This document shows, piece by piece, positions 43,743 through 55,847 of a DNA stretch of 64,000 nucleotides (positions are counted from its first letter, which is position 1; each line of letters starts with the position of its first letter). The notes beneath the pieces were generated by a model. The model had not been told where the DNA came from, did no database searches, and saw nothing but the letters and a program-made list of their open reading frames with translations. A program made the translations under genes and the position numbers. The DNA is taken from positions 310,001-374,000 of the forward strand of contig JACEFZ010011438.1 of assembly GCA_014155875.1 (NCBI GenBank), written 5' to 3'. The stretch is from Cepaea nemoralis (Eukaryota > Mollusca > Gastropoda > Stylommatophora > Helicidae).

Positions 43743-45410
43743 CTTACGTGGTCGGCCTCTTCCTCTGTTTCCCTCTGGTTTGTACATCATTGCTTGTTGT
43801 GGTATACTGTTAGTTGGTAACCTACTTGCATGGCCAAACAATTTGACTTGCTGCTTTCTAATAAAATCTAGTGCAGCTGTAACCCCCAATTTAGTCCTGA
43901 TTTCTTCATTTCTGATCTTATCTCTTCTTGATACATTGAGTATTCTTCTCAGGAATCTCATTTCTGTTGTTGTGATTTTTCTTTTCTCTTTTTCTGTCAT
44001 TGTCCAGGTTTGGCATTGGTAACATAGAGTTGGTAGGAAGATTGTGTTGTAAAGTGCTTTCTTAGTAGTTATTGATACATGTTTGTTCTTTAGTATTGGT
44101 GCCATTTGTCCAATGAGTTGGTTTGCCTTATTGCATCTATTTTCGATCTCGTCTTCTGATTTGCCATTTGATGATATTATACTTCCTAGGTACTTGAAAC
44201 TCTTTACTTGTTTCAAGGGATGTTCGTTTAGGTAAATTGTTGTTGCTTTTTCTTCTTTAGTTATAGTCAGTACCTCTGTTTTACTTGTGCTAATTTTCAT
44301 GTTATGTTCCCTACACATTTCGTTTAGACTATTCATGTGGTCTTGTAATTCAGCTTCTGATTTTGCTATTAGTGCTTGGTCGTCCGCAAACAGGAGTTCT
44401 CTAATGGTTAGATTTGCAGATGGTTCTTCTTCTGTGTTCTCGTCATGCAGTGTTCTTGCGGTCTCTGTTTGGCTGGTTTCTTTACATATGTTGTCTATAT
44501 ATGTTATAAACAAGAGAGGGGACAGGACACAACCTTGTCGTACTCCGGATCTTATGGTGAAGGGTTCTGAGTGTCCTCCAGTTGCTCTCACTATGCATTC
44601 ACTGTTGTTGTATAAGCTTCTACATAGGTTCATTAGATGTGTACTCACTCCATATTGTTTAAGGATTTCCCACAGCTTGTTTCTATCTACTTTATCAAAT
44701 GCCTTTTCTTGGTCGACAAAGGCTAAGTAGAGTGTTTCATTGAATTTTATTGATTTTTCTATAAGTTGTCTAAGAGAAAAAATGGCATCTGTGCATCCTT
44801 TGTTTTTCCTAAATCCAAGTTGTGTTTCGCTTAGCTGGGGATCTATAATATTTCTAAATCTTTTTCAAGAATTTTGCAAAATATTTTCCCAGTATGACTC
44901 AACAGTGAAATTTTTATATTGTGTGCAGTTTCTTTTGTTGCCTTTGTTTTTCCAAATGGGACAATTAGCGTTTCCCCAATCTCGTGGTGTCTGTTGTTCT
45001 ACCCAAACGTGGATGAATAGTCTATGTAGCCACGCTGTTCCTACTTCTCTTGTTGCTTTAATTAGTTCATTTGGTATTTCATCTGTCCTGGTGATTTGCT
45101 CAATGGGGCTAATCTGACGGCTTCTATAATTTCTTCTTTCAGTATGTCCGGTTCTAGTTCTTCCGTGGCATCTGTGTCGGTTTCTTGAATTCCAGTGACA
45201 TCTGATGGGATGTTGAGAAGTTGTTCGAAGTACTGTTTCCATCTTATTAGGATTTGCATTTGTTCACTTATTGGTTCTCCATTTTCGTTGTTAATTATTT
45301 CAGTTGGGTCAAATGGTTCTCCTCTGATTCTCATTGCAATTATCTTTTCATAAAAGTTTCTAGTTGCCTTGTTGTAGTTTTTATTTAGAGTTTCTCCATA
45401 CTCCTACCAG
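43743..45410 (-). pseudogene. RTE-like LINE I, reverse transcriptase and C-terminal region
   Basis: Minus strand, 43743-44648 is one open frame: RSGVRQGCVLSPLLFITYI (RT motif), LLFADDQALIAKSEAEL (FADD in place of YADD), FKYLGSIISSNGKSEDEI, RRILNVSRRDKIRNEEI and RGRGRPRKRWTQGITES. Upstream, 44649-45400 carries AFVDQEKAFDKVDRNK-like sequence and SEQMQILIRWKQYFEQLL with frame breaks. No endonuclease and no 3' tail, so both ends are truncated. It is close to LINE A by motif. Confidence 0.88.
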
Positions 45411-45796
45411 TCTACTTCTCTTCCTTAGAATGTTATCTTATTTTTTTTCCTGTTATATTTCTTCTACAAGTGAAAATCAATTCATATAAATATATTGATT
45501 GGGACCTTGTTGCCTTGTTGTAGTTTTTATTTAGAGTTTCTCCATACTCCTCCCAGTCTACTTCTCTTCCTTAGAATGTTATCTTATTTTTTTTCCTGTT
45601 ATATTTCTTCTACAAGTGAAAATCAATTCATATAAATATATTGATTGTAACCTTGTTGCCTTGTTGTAGTTTTTATTTAGAGTTTCTCCATACTCCTCCC
45701 AGTCTACTTCTCTTCCTTAGAATGTTATCTTATTTTTTCCTGTTATATTTCTTCTACAAGTGAAAATCAATTCATATAAATATATTGATTGGGACC
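45364..45796. repeat. 146-bp direct triplication
   Basis: TTGCCTTGTTGTAGTTTTTA begins copies at 45364, 45510 and 45656, each ending TATAAATATATTGATTG plus GGACC or TAACC. The left copy starts within LINE I sequence, so the repeat unit includes the LINE truncation junction. The last copy abuts the ~480-bp repeat. Confidence 0.92.
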
Positions 45797-46258
45797 TGCC
45801 CGTCTTGGCAGACGATAGTTTGTATACTGGAGTTAACCTCTCCAAAACACAAAGCCTGGGCTGAATTTAGAGACCATGTGCTGCCCATACAGCATGAACC
45901 TTCTCTCGGGTTATCTAGTTTACTCCAGAGGAAAGGTAACACCAGTACATCTTGAACAAGACAAGCTGCAGAAGCTGTCGAATCAGCAAAACAATGCTCT
46001 AACGGTCCGCCTGTTGGAGCTTCCATCCTAGACCACTTGCCGACCAAGGCTTAGGGCCTGATCTGCCCTGCCATGAAATTCAGCCTTTAGGTTCGATGTC
46101 GTCGCACAAGGGTAAAGCTTGCGCCCTCCCAGTTGCGCTCATCTGCCCGAAGCCGTTGGCACAGTGTGAGGTGTTGGGTTTCGTGAGCGCCGCCCAACAT
46201 TCGGCGCTTATAGAAAGCAGGTAGTCAGTCTACTGTCATACGGTTGCTCAGTCATTTT
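45797..46258. repeat. Unnamed ~480 bp interspersed repeat, copy 2
   Basis: Partner of 1141-1625 in the same orientation, with small indels. Similarity starts sharply near CCCGTCTTGGCAGACGATAG and stops near GGTTGCTCAGTCA. Confidence 0.7.
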
Positions 46259-46261
46259 TGA

Positions 46262-49200
46262 CTAGACCTGGCTTTTATTAATGTATTACATTTTTGGTAA
46301 AATTATTCTATTAGCGAATAAGATATGGCACCAGTCAGCTCCTCGCCTTACTCGACAATACTGGATTATTGATCTCTGTGATATAATAAAACGTCCTTAC
46401 CCTTTCCTATTTATTGACTCCCTTAAAAATAAACAACCCCTTTCAATTACTGTTTAAGTAACTTACTTAATGTAGGAGAAAATAAAACAGCGATAGACTG
46501 ACTGTGGCAGCTTAATTTATTTGGCTTTATTTTGGCCTACACATCTGGCCAACAGTCGTCGACTGATTGAAAAACAAAGACTAAAGTAGCCATTTTAGTT
46601 CAGACTAAGAAAGGAAACAGACGTGCGTTCCCCGTGTGGGGTTTCTTTTCCCGTTTGGGGAAGGTATTTTTGCCTTTTAAAACCATGATTCTCTTCAGCT
46701 ATGGGTATGTTATATCTACATTATTAAGATGTATTTATGTATTACATAGACCAGTATGGTTAATTAAGAATTAGTTAGAATAATAAGTCAGCAATTCTCT
46801 TAAACCAGGCTGGATGTTTACCAATGAAGCACATGTTGGTGCCATGCTGTAATTTTTCCTGTCTTACAATTTCAAATCCCTATGTTAAAATCTTTCATAG
46901 GCATTATGAACTTATATCTAACTAATAGTGCTTATAACCTAGAAATATTATGTGTACCGTAGAGAATCAAACTCAGGTAAAAACCACATTCTAGGCATTT
47001 TCTCAAGGTGGGAACAGACTATTGATTACATACTTCAGTAGAGAACTTGTGTCTGTCAATTTCATATTCCTATGTTAAAACTTCTATGCACTGTGAATAA
47101 TATCTCACTATTTATGCTTAGAAATCTGCAAATAATCTATGTACTGTAGAGATTGAACTCTAAAGTACAGTTTCAAAGGTGCTTTATCCATGCGGGGACA
47201 TACAAATGATTACGCATATTCCTGACTCTTAGTCAGGGGATAAAATACTTCGCCACATCATAATCTGTAACTTGGAACTATAGTGCTAAATTTTAGTACC
47301 ATCCTTTTGTTAACAGATTAGTAACCACTCCATATGAGGAGGGACATGTAATCATTTCATAAAATATTGCTAGGGACATGCCATGTCCCGAAGAAAATTC
47401 AAAAACCTAGGCTCCCTGCATCATCATTATGATTAATTATTATGCATGATTATCATGTACTTAATATGAGAGAAATGTACATGTATGTTTTTTTCTGGTA
47501 TGAGAATTTTCCTTGTTCTGATTGTTACTTTTTACTGTGGGAATATACATTTTAATGTTGCACCTGGGGATTAGAGGATGTTGATGCAAGAATCCATGTG
47601 TATGTCAGTACTTAAAAAGCCAATGTTGAATAGCCTTGGCCTAATGATGATTATAGTGCCGAAAGGAAGACGCGGCATTAGAAACCACAGAGATTCTGTA
47701 TAGGCTATTCTCTTCAAGAATGAGAGATACAATGTCAACATGTTGGATGGACAGAATGACTTCACTCATCTAATAGTCCCAGTAACAACAGAACATAAAA
47801 TTTAAGTGAGAAAATACCTTACTCACTATTTAGAGTCAGAATGGCTCTACTCAGCAATAAGAGACAGTGGAACGTGGACACCCACTCCTTTCCCCTTCTC
47901 CCCTTGTTGTTTGTATTTTTGTTTGTAATTGTGTTGTAAACCTTTTACCATAAACCAGTAGGTTAATGCTCGTGTTGTATTCTTGTCATCCCTTTTCTAT
48001 AGAAGAGAAGCAAGTGGTGGTTGAATGTGGTGGGACTGCATTTCATAACTATCATCAGGATCCTAGGTTAACAGCCTGATGAAGGTGAGTCAGGACTAAA
48101 TGGCTTAACCATGTTCTGGATCTAGAAATACATCAATGTTTACTGCTGCACTCATAAGCTGCAAACACAGCAAAAGAGATACATACGAAGACAACTGACG
48201 GTGTGATTGAGAAGTCCTATTTTAGTAGGAATATCCAGGATGGACTTCAAGATCTAATAATCTACAAAGATGAAGATCAACAGAGTACTGACAACAGTGT
48301 ATCGTCTGCTTTATTTCTGAGAAGTATCACCAATGGCCTCATCATTCAACCAAGTCAGTGAAACTGGGACAATCCTTCTACAAGTTACTAAAACTAGCAA
48401 TAGTGAAAGCCCTTCAACTGTTGGTTGGATTAACAAGTTAATATCCAACAATGGATAAGTCTTCGAAAGAATGTCTCACAGCTACAACAGTAAAACATGG
48501 AATTCAGCCATTCAGCTATTCACCACCAAGTTCTAGCTATGAACACAACTCAAACAAATGGGAAGAGACACTGAAACAACAATAAGCCAAAACAACCAAT
48601 ACAAGCAACTTCAGAACCTCTGAACCATAACTACACCAGATTACCTCAAGGTTCCAAAACCTGAACACATAAAAAAAGACCATATGAAAGCAGCTAGCGG
48701 AGTAAATGCCTTTACGCCTGCAACCCTGGATATGTGGTGGAATAATATTCTTCAGTCTCATGCCTGCAGCAGAATCCTGGAATTAATTCCAGATGAACCA
48801 AATGAATAACAAGCAGAAGTGTATGTCTACACTGAAAGTAAATAATGAATCAGAACTTATGCTGGTCCCATGTCGGCCTAACTGCCCCATCATCAAGTGT
48901 GGGATGGCCTATCAACATGAACCGAGTATGTGAATATACCTCTTGAGCTAAATTGGGAAACGGTTAACGTAAACCGAGCTGTTGGACAGTCGTCATCTTT
49001 TCATCGATAAGATGATATAGGGAAGAACCTTCTGCAAGAGCTTAAGTTGCATCTCCTGAAAGTATGACAGACCTAGGCACCAATTTCATTTGGAACACAA
49101 CTCAATGGCAACAGAGTATTCTTGAATTCAGCTCCATGGAGGAGATATGTATATGTGGTGAATTTATTTCCTAATAGGGATTATAAGTAGTTCCGCAACA

Positions 49201-50125
49201 AACTTCAGTGGACATTAAAACATGACTGTGAGTATTTATTGCTGTCCCGGATAATTATGGACATTAACAGCTTAACACTGGAGAGGAATATCCACCCGCA
49301 ATGCCTAAATGAACACTATAATTAATTTAATTATTAGTATCAACTGTTTTCATGTGTGTGTGTGTTTCTTCTATGACATGTAAAAGGTAAAGTGTTTTAT
49401 TTAGTAATGAAGTATAACTAAAGGGTTATGTTATGGTATATATGTATAGTATTTTGACACCAACTCATTATTTTAAAAAAATGAGAAAATTGTAAAAGGT
49501 GTCAGAAACAAATGTTTATATGCTGGGTTCTATGTACTTTGATCATTTTTTGCCTTAATTATGAGGGTAAATGAAAGTAGACCCAATTTGTGGTTGTTGT
49601 GTTGTTTGTAATAACCTTGTTTTTTTCTGGGGTCACTGGGTACTATATTGTAATAATGCAAAATATTCCCATGCCTGTCTGAAAATGCATAGTTTTCATT
49701 ACACATATATATGTAACTGCAGATCTTGATTAATACTTGAACTGTTTGTCCAAAATTGTTGTGTACATCAAGTAAATGTGGTGTTCAACAGTGGTTGTTT
49801 ATATGTTGTGAACAATCAATGCCTTCTAGCACTATAGTAAATTTTAGAGAGGGTGATAAGTGGGAATGGAGAAGTACTCATAAATACAGCTATGAACAGG
49901 AGTGAACTATTTTCCTCCTTGTGTTTATGGTAGAATTCCATGATCACCTCAAGTGGCTAAATAATAGAGAATCAACTTAAATCCCCCTAGACACTTTTAA
50001 CATAATATTCTCATAAATTAAAATCCGCATCCCACAATCTCCAATCGTATTCAATACTTCTACCACACTCTTTGCTTTACGCGAAGCTATCAAAACTATT
50101 ACACTTATTGAAATAAAGATAAGTT
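46262..50125. other. AT-rich region, no gene recognised
   Basis: 3.9 kb without a convincing frame; longest frames are about 60-75 codons. An old ~190-bp direct duplication is visible (ATGTTAAAATCTTTCATAGG near 46879, ATGTTAAAACTTCTATGCAC near 47073). 48080-48110 (CCTGATGAAGGTGAGTCAGG) resembles phrases seen near ends of some retroelements. 48350-48800 might be an eroded coding region, but I cannot support it. Confidence 0.5.
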
Positions 50126-50127
50126 AG

Positions 50128-50370
50128 TTGCATATCCGTTACAGGACGTCACAGTGAATCACAGCACTTTTTGGCTGTGATGTTTTGGCAAGTTTATGTT
50201 CAGTAGTTTCCCAATGCTTTCTGAACGAACGGCACACCTAATATTGTATGAAAACCAACGCAAGGAGCTCTGCTTCCAAATCGCCCGCACCAATGTTTCG
50301 AACGCAGTATGTGGGAATTGCGAATTTAATTCGCAGCCCCTTGGCCACAGAGTCGGCACTTACTGAAATA
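50128..50370 (-). repeat. tRNA-derived SINE (family S), near full length
   Basis: GTTGCATATCCGTTACAGGACG, CAGTAGTTTCCCAATGCTTT, GCTCTGCTTCCAAATCGCCC and a head with AATGTTTCGAACGCAGTATG (box B on the minus strand) and CCTTGGCCACAGAGTCGGCAC. Confidence 0.8.
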
Positions 50371-50374
50371 TTGT

Positions 50375-51295
50375 CCACACTTAAGTAAGTTCCTCTCTGT
50401 CTGTCTGCCTTGAATCTCAAGAGAAAACCATTGGGTGCTATATCCGACATTACAGCGCATGCTGAATGATGTGCTCTCTGGGTGTTCAAGTTTATTCTGA
50501 GTTAATCGGGCGGTAATATGCCTAATTTCGTTATCTAATTTCATTTCATTTAGGTCTGTGTGCAGGGTTCCCGACGGAGAACACTAAGATAGAAAAGTCG
50601 GATTAGCCGTGCTTAGCTTAATTTGAAACGTTTATTTCACGTTAATTTAGTATATTATTATTATTGTTGTTATTTTCCCGATTGTGATTTCTGTTAACTG
50701 GATTTGAATTCATTGTAAAGTATATACACGGTATCTGTGTTTGTTTTCTCTTTCGTTTCTTATGGAGTCGATCATACTTAACAGTTTTCATCTCATAGGT
50801 CTCTACCTATATGGCGCTACCTAATGTAGGTGTCCTCCCCTTTTAAGTATTCACTAACATTCTCTTTCAGTGAGGTGCTGCATTCACACCCTTACATTTC
50901 GTCTACAAGCAGGACAACACAGATTCTTGAGAACCTATCCACTCTCTTACCTGCTAATAGCATGTCTGCTGATTTTGCTGGGGGTTCAGAAAGGCGTTTC
51001 GATTGCTTTTGACTGCGCTTTGAATCAGGATTGGTGTGATACACAGATGGTTAATCCACTGTATCAGTCGACTTCAGCCGCCCTTCACCTTCACCTGTGC
51101 AGACAAGCTGTGTGGTAGACCCTTTTGTGTATTTCTCAAAAGTTTCTCAGAATAGACCTCCACCGTTAGATGGACACACTTGCTATCTTCTCTACGCGAC
51201 ACCTAGCAGTTTGTTACCTAAGCTGATAATATTATGGATGATGCTGCCACCGAATGATACCTTCAGAAAGTGCCAACTTATTTTCTCAGCTTGCT
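50375..51295. other. No gene recognised
   Basis: Unique-looking sequence; short frames only (60-82 codons) with no recognisable domain. Confidence 0.4.
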
Positions 51296-51307
51296 TATAT
51301 CGGTTCC

Positions 51308-51540
51308 AACACACACACACACATATATACACAAAGCAAATCACACACACACACACACACACTCACACTCACGCACATACACACACTCACGCACACACAC
51401 ACACTCACTCACGCACACACACACATACGAGTACATGTGTGCCTGCACACACAAAGACGTTCTATACAAACATATACACAAAGCAAATCACCACACACAC
51501 ACACACGCGCGCGAGTATATACATGTGTGTCTGCATACAT
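51308..51540. repeat. Compound CA/CTCACGCA microsatellite
   Basis: (CA)n interrupted by ACTCACGCA and by two copies of a TATACACAAAGCAAATCA segment (51328 and 51473), giving a rough ~145-bp higher period. Confidence 0.9.
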
Positions 51541-51706
51541 AAATATATCTTCATGTACTCACATATACACATGTACACACAATCAAGCCACAATCAATGC
51601 ATACAAACACATCAATGTGTGTACACTCAGACATTCACAATCTCTCCAGTACACACAGTCAAACACGTGTACACAAGGAAACACTCCCCCACCACACGAA
51701 CATGTA

Positions 51707-51925
51707 AATGTTGCATGTCCAGCAGGACGCTGTAATCAACCCCAACTCCAGGTTGACTTTCTTGACAAGTTTATGTCCAGTAGTTTGCCATTGCGTTCTG
51801 AACGGGGAGTCAACGTTGAAGTTCAACTGACCGGTGTAGGGGCTGAACCCCTTACCCCACCATCAGCGCATTGGAAGTTTAAGAACTTGTGCATCGAAGC
51901 CCTGTGGCAACACAGACTGTCCAAG
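51707..51925 (-). repeat. tRNA-derived SINE (family S, variant head)
   Basis: TGTTGCATGTCCAGCAGGACG, CCAGTAGTTTGCCATTGCGT, GGGGAGTCAACGTTGAAGTT and CTTACCCCACCATCAGCGCA. Head ends CTGTGGCAACACAGACTGTCC. Same subfamily as 39790-40000. Confidence 0.78.
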
Positions 51926-51929
51926 TACA

Positions 51930-52225
51930 TGGGCATGCAAATAAACCCTCACCCACACTAAGTAACCATTCATCACACCCACAAACACATATGTACAGAC
52001 ACGCCCACCCCAACTTTCCTCCACAGACATATACATACAAAGAATGACCATCCATACACATTATGTGAACAGAAAGAACTCCCCACCCACTCTTCCACAC
52101 ATACATACACCCACAACTATATACACAAAGAGACTACCCTCTCCAACACACATATAGGTATGCACAAGGAATTCCCCACCCACTCTCTCACACATACACA
52201 CACCTACACATATGGATGTTCGTCC
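51930..52225. repeat. CA-rich degenerate minisatellite
   Basis: ACACATACATACACCCACAA, CTCCCCACCCACTCTTCCAC and related strings repeat at ~60-70 bp. A similar array is at 53150-53340. Confidence 0.75.
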
Positions 52226-52482
52226 ATTAGGAATGATGAGGACCATTCATTGATTGAATCTGTTGATTTGATGGAGAACGAATGACTTGCGCTTTAGTTT
52301 GGATTATAGTGAGGAAGTGGTTGCGCAACTCCGTCGACCTCACTCTCTCGTCTGCGTCCATCTGGTTCCAATGGTGAGCATGGCAAGACGACTGGAGACG
52401 GACACTAAGATGCAGTGGACGTTAGGCTGCCACAGGCCAGTTTTCCTGTATATATTGGCTCTCAAATACAATAGGTAGCCTA

Positions 52483-52518
52483 GCGCCCTTCCGTCAATTC
52501 CTTTAATTTTCAGCTTTA
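52483..52518 (-). rRNA. 18S rRNA pseudogene fragment (region around nt ~1130)
   Basis: GCCCTTCCGTCAATTCCTTT followed by AATTTTCAGCTTT matches, on the minus strand, the universally conserved 18S segment used for eukaryotic primers, with about two differences. Adjacent rRNA sequence is absent on both sides. Confidence 0.8.
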
Positions 52519-52537
52519 AGGCAAGGGTAGTGACAAG

Positions 52538-52574
52538 CGACAAGCGTATGAATACTGACAGGATCAACCAGATA
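52538..52574 (-). rRNA. 18S rRNA 5'-end fragment, copy 1
   Basis: ACTGACAGGATCAACCAGAT on the plus strand is the complement of the 18S start (TACCTGGTTGATCCTGCCAG) with a few changes, preceded by GACAAGCGTATGA, matching 18S nt ~22-36. In antisense order it lies directly upstream of the other fragment, so about 1.1 kb of 18S is missing between them. Confidence 0.82.
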
Positions 52575-52703
52575 TCAGTCGGATAGACAGACTGACCGCC
52601 AGAACAGACCACACACACACATGCGGCCATCGAGATTCTGCCTACAGAAGATGTTGCTCGTCTAAGTTGCGAACAAATCTTCGGCTGAGCCTCATCAGTT
52701 CAC

Positions 52704-52739
52704 AAAGCATATGACTACTGGCAGCATCAACCAGATATC
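52704..52739 (-). rRNA. 18S rRNA 5'-end fragment, copy 2
   Basis: AAGCATATGACTACTGGCAG then CATCAACCAGATAT: complement of 18S nt 1-35 with about two changes. The flank (ATATC, TCGGACAGACGGACT) is shared with copy 1 beyond the gene start, so part of the upstream rDNA spacer may be included. Confidence 0.82.
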
Positions 52740-52744
52740 TATCG

Positions 52745-53145
52745 GACAGACGGACTATTCACGCACACGCAGGCCAAGAGTAGCATCGCTAAAGCGCGCT
52801 CTCCCGGTACAAGGTGATACATGCAAACCACTGGACGCCTACCGACGAGCTTTCAAGCTACGCAGGCAGGACTGACCGAAAAGCTATACTGACTGCTTAC
52901 TGACTGCAGGCCACTACTCTTCGAGAGAGAGAGAGTGGGCGCTTATCGAGACTTTGTCGAACGGTCGTACAAATTTGCTCTTTTGCTTGCTCAAACCACG
53001 ACCCTGGCTGCACGATGCGGTTACATTCTCGAAACGCCTGCCTCGCTAACTTGCGTTGGCTGGGAAGATCCCATTTTGGTGCACCTCAAACAGCCATCCG
53101 AGACAAGGAACGCTAGACGCGGGACTGAATATACACAGAGACTTA
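52745..53145. other. No gene recognised
   Basis: GC-richer sequence following the rRNA fragments. It may be more rDNA spacer or a host segment, but I cannot show it. Confidence 0.35.
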
Positions 53146-53149
53146 CCTC

Positions 53150-53340
53150 TCCATCACTCACACATGTACCCACACAAGCACACCCCCACACATACATACA
53201 CAAAGAGAGACACATACTGTACACATACGTGAACCACAAAGAACTCCCACCGACTCTCCCAAAACAGACATACACAAAGAGACACTCCTCCAGCATACAT
53301 ACAAGTACACACAAAGAAACCCCCACCCTCTCACTCCCAT
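53150..53340. repeat. CA-rich degenerate minisatellite, second array
   Basis: CACACATACATACACAAAGA, GACACTCCTCCAGCATACAT and similar, related to 51930-52225. Confidence 0.7.
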
Positions 53341-53344
53341 CTAG

Positions 53345-53808
53345 AGAACAGACCTCAACCTCTCTGTGCGTCATTCTAACGCTTGTAGCACTGGAATTCA
53401 TCCCGAGGTGACTAATTATTTGTTAATTATTGATCACAAGGCTCCCTAGGGGGTATCGTCGATTACTATGCCCCTGTGTCTCGCGTGCTGACACCAACAG
53501 ACGGTGCCCATAGCTTCTCATCTAGATATGAATTGTTGAGCCACATAAACTAGAGCCATAAACTAGTCTAGCTGGCCAGTAGAGGCTTTCAGAAAGGAGA
53601 AGTTAAGAGGAATGTAACCCGGGTTTTAGACTTGGCTTGCTTCATGACGAGTTTTTACAAGATAAAACATGAAAGTAAAGTACAGGGGAACATAAGGGGG
53701 ATTAGCGGAGAAGAAGGGGATGTAACTGTGTGCATGTGTGAGTGTAATCCCTTGATTGTTTTCTTCAGTTTCTTCCGGTTGTCATTTCGGCTAATGATGG
53801 TTAATAAA
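53345..53808. other. No gene recognised
   Basis: Unassigned sequence up to an ACT microsatellite. Confidence 0.4.
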
Positions 53809-53869
<61 letters not shown>

Positions 53870-53884
53870 TTACTACTACTACTG

Positions 53885-53953
<69 letters not shown>

Positions 53954-53984
53954 ATAATAATAATAATAATAATATAAATAATAA
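53809..53984. repeat. (ACT)n then (AAT)n microsatellite
   Basis: About 45 ACT triplets with two interruptions, then about nine AAT/AATA units. The poly-Thr/Asn frame is an artefact. Confidence 0.97.
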
Positions 53985-53986
53985 TA

Positions 53987-54150
53987 CGAGGGTAAGTTAA
54001 TTAAGTAAGTCACAAATGGGTGTAATAAATATAAGAAAAATAACTACACATGATAACAACTTGAAACAAGTTTATTTTTAAGCATACATTGTCCCATTAT
54101 TTCTCAACATAATTTCCACCAACACTAATGCACTTATCCCATCGTTTTAG
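53987..54150 (-). mobile_element. mariner-like transposon, 3' end fragment
   Basis: The terminus CGAGGGTAAGTTAATTAAGT next to TA (53985-53986) resembles mariner terminal inverted repeats. On the minus strand 54097-54150 encodes KRWDKCISVGGNYVEK and a stop, the typical C-terminus of mariner transposases. Everything upstream is missing, so it is a 5'-deleted relic. Confidence 0.75.
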
Positions 54151-54405
54151 AAAAAAAAAGTCGCTTAAAAGTCGACACGGTCGACTTCACTGCACCGGGT
54201 TGTTATCCCATATGGCTCAGTCTCTTTCCGCAGCACGGAAAGCGTCGCACAAAGCACGAGCTCCGTAACTCCAGCGAGGACCCATAGGAGTCTCCGAAAT
54301 AAATACACTCGTGAACAGAAGGACACGGCTGATTCGAACCCACAACTTCGGAGCAGACGGCTTGACAACTTCGCCACGGAGACTCCCACCCCAGCTGACG
54401 TCACA
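54145..54405 (-). repeat. tRNA-derived SINE, second family
   Basis: On the minus strand the head reads CTCCGTGGCGAAGTTGTC (box A TGGCGAAGTTG) and GTGGGTTCGAATCAGC (box B), tRNA-like spacing, then a ~170-bp body and a T-rich end. The body is unlike family S. Confidence 0.65.
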
Positions 54406-54409
54406 GACA

Positions 54410-54700
54410 CAAAACGCTAATATAACCAGTCCGAACCAAGACTCACTCGTAAGAGCCCACAGACAAAAACAGGGTTAAACACCCACAAAAACCACGGATC
54501 TCAACTCTAATCACGGCTGAAAGAAGCAGGTTGAACGAGACAGAATTTTGAATTTTTGTTTACGAATCAAGTCAAATAGGCTCTCCCAGGCAATCGTTGT
54601 TTACTCTGGTAGACCAAAGGTATTCGCAGCATACGAGTCAGAAACCTCATCTCCGTTGTCTCCAAATTCTTCCTATTTTGCTATTTCACAACCCCTGATT
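54410..54700. other. No feature recognised
   Basis: Spacer between a SINE and a LINE 3' end. Confidence 0.4.
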
Positions 54701-54704
54701 GACC

Positions 54705-54928
54705 AAAGATGAGAAGAGAGGCATTGGAGAACATCGCGACGACTGGAAAGATCGAGGGGAAGAGAAGCAGAGGCAGACCAAGAGAAAAGATGCTGGATGG
54801 ACTGGATGATGGCATGGAGGAATATCATCAGCAGAGTTGATCCAGAACATCAAAGACCAAGATCTGCGGAGAGACATGAACGAATACGCCAGCTGGAAGG
54901 GCACATGGTGATGATAATGATTGACTGC
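54705..54928 (+). mobile_element. RTE-like LINE 3' end
   Basis: One frame gives MRREALENIATTGKIEGKR and SRGRPREKMLDGLDDGMEEY before a stop, then GAGACATGAACGAATACGCC and GGGCACATGGTGATGATAAT as the GAT-type tail. 5'-truncated to about 220 bp. Confidence 0.78.
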
Positions 54929-54929
54929 C

Positions 54930-55670
54930 ATATTAAAAAACAGGTTCTATATAACATTTCATTACACTGTTTCTTACATTCAGCATAGAGCCTTATTGCA
55001 TTAGATACTTTTCACTTTTTGAAATGCAGCTTTTTCTTGCCACATTCTGCACATGCGCATAGCAAATCCATATGTATATCACAGTGTCAGCTATTAATAA
55101 ATCTTAACATAAACTAAACAATCACACCTTGCAACATTCGTCTACAATCTGTCCTGACGTATCAATTTACTAGACCTGCAATAGCCAACCGCTGGCATTT
55201 CTTGTCTTCTAATGCCCTTTCTACAACAGTTCCCACCTGCTTCGTCACTCCAGGTAACACACTTGAACATACAGGAATTGATTTATGCCTGGAATGAAGG
55301 AATCGGATATGTAATATTGTCATACAGAAGTATCGATTGTTGCATCGATTACACACTCGCCAGAGTACCTAGCGTAAATTCTCTATTTATCGCTATGAAC
55401 TTTGGCCCGGAAACAATTCTTCTGCAGCGGAGAAACAAACGAAAAGAGGTGAAAAATGTAGCGTCAATTTTTCCTCAGGTTAATGAACTAATGCTAGAAT
55501 CTAATTGTGAATTAAATTAAAGTAAGTTGTGGCCTTGTAACGGCAAGGGTTCCCAAACTGCTACTTTGTTTTTTCGAAGTGTGGTGCTGGAATAATCTTC
55601 TTAGTTGAATGGATTCACTACGTCAACTGAACTGCAGGCCATTTTCTCAGCATCTGGAATCAGCTGAACA
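54930..55670. other. No gene recognised
   Basis: A 102-codon plus-strand frame (55212-55520) shows no known motif. Left uncalled. Confidence 0.4.
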
Positions 55671-55677
55671 ATTTTAG

Positions 55678-55770
55678 GCCAGCATGGCCGAATGGATAAG
55701 AATGATGGTTTTTAAACAGCCGGTGTGTTGGTGTTGAGATAGCAGGTTCAATCCCTACATAGGTCAGATA
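55678..55770 (+). tRNA. tRNA-like pseudogene or SINE head
   Basis: CATGGCCGAATGGATAAG resembles a Ser/Leu-type box A and D arm; GCAGGTTCAATCCCTAC is a good box B. The region between is too long and badly paired for a functional tRNA. Confidence 0.45.
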
Positions 55771-55847
55771 GACATGGTTACTTACAAGTACGTTTGAAGT
55801 CGAAGTAGGGTCGATGATGGCGACAGACACTGGCAATTAAAAAAAAA

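Noticed and set aside
48080..49300. Possible eroded retroelement coding region
   Set aside because: No RT, endonuclease or integrase motif could be read in any frame.
55212..55520. 102-codon plus-strand frame
   Set aside because: Length is compatible with chance and no domain or splice context was found.
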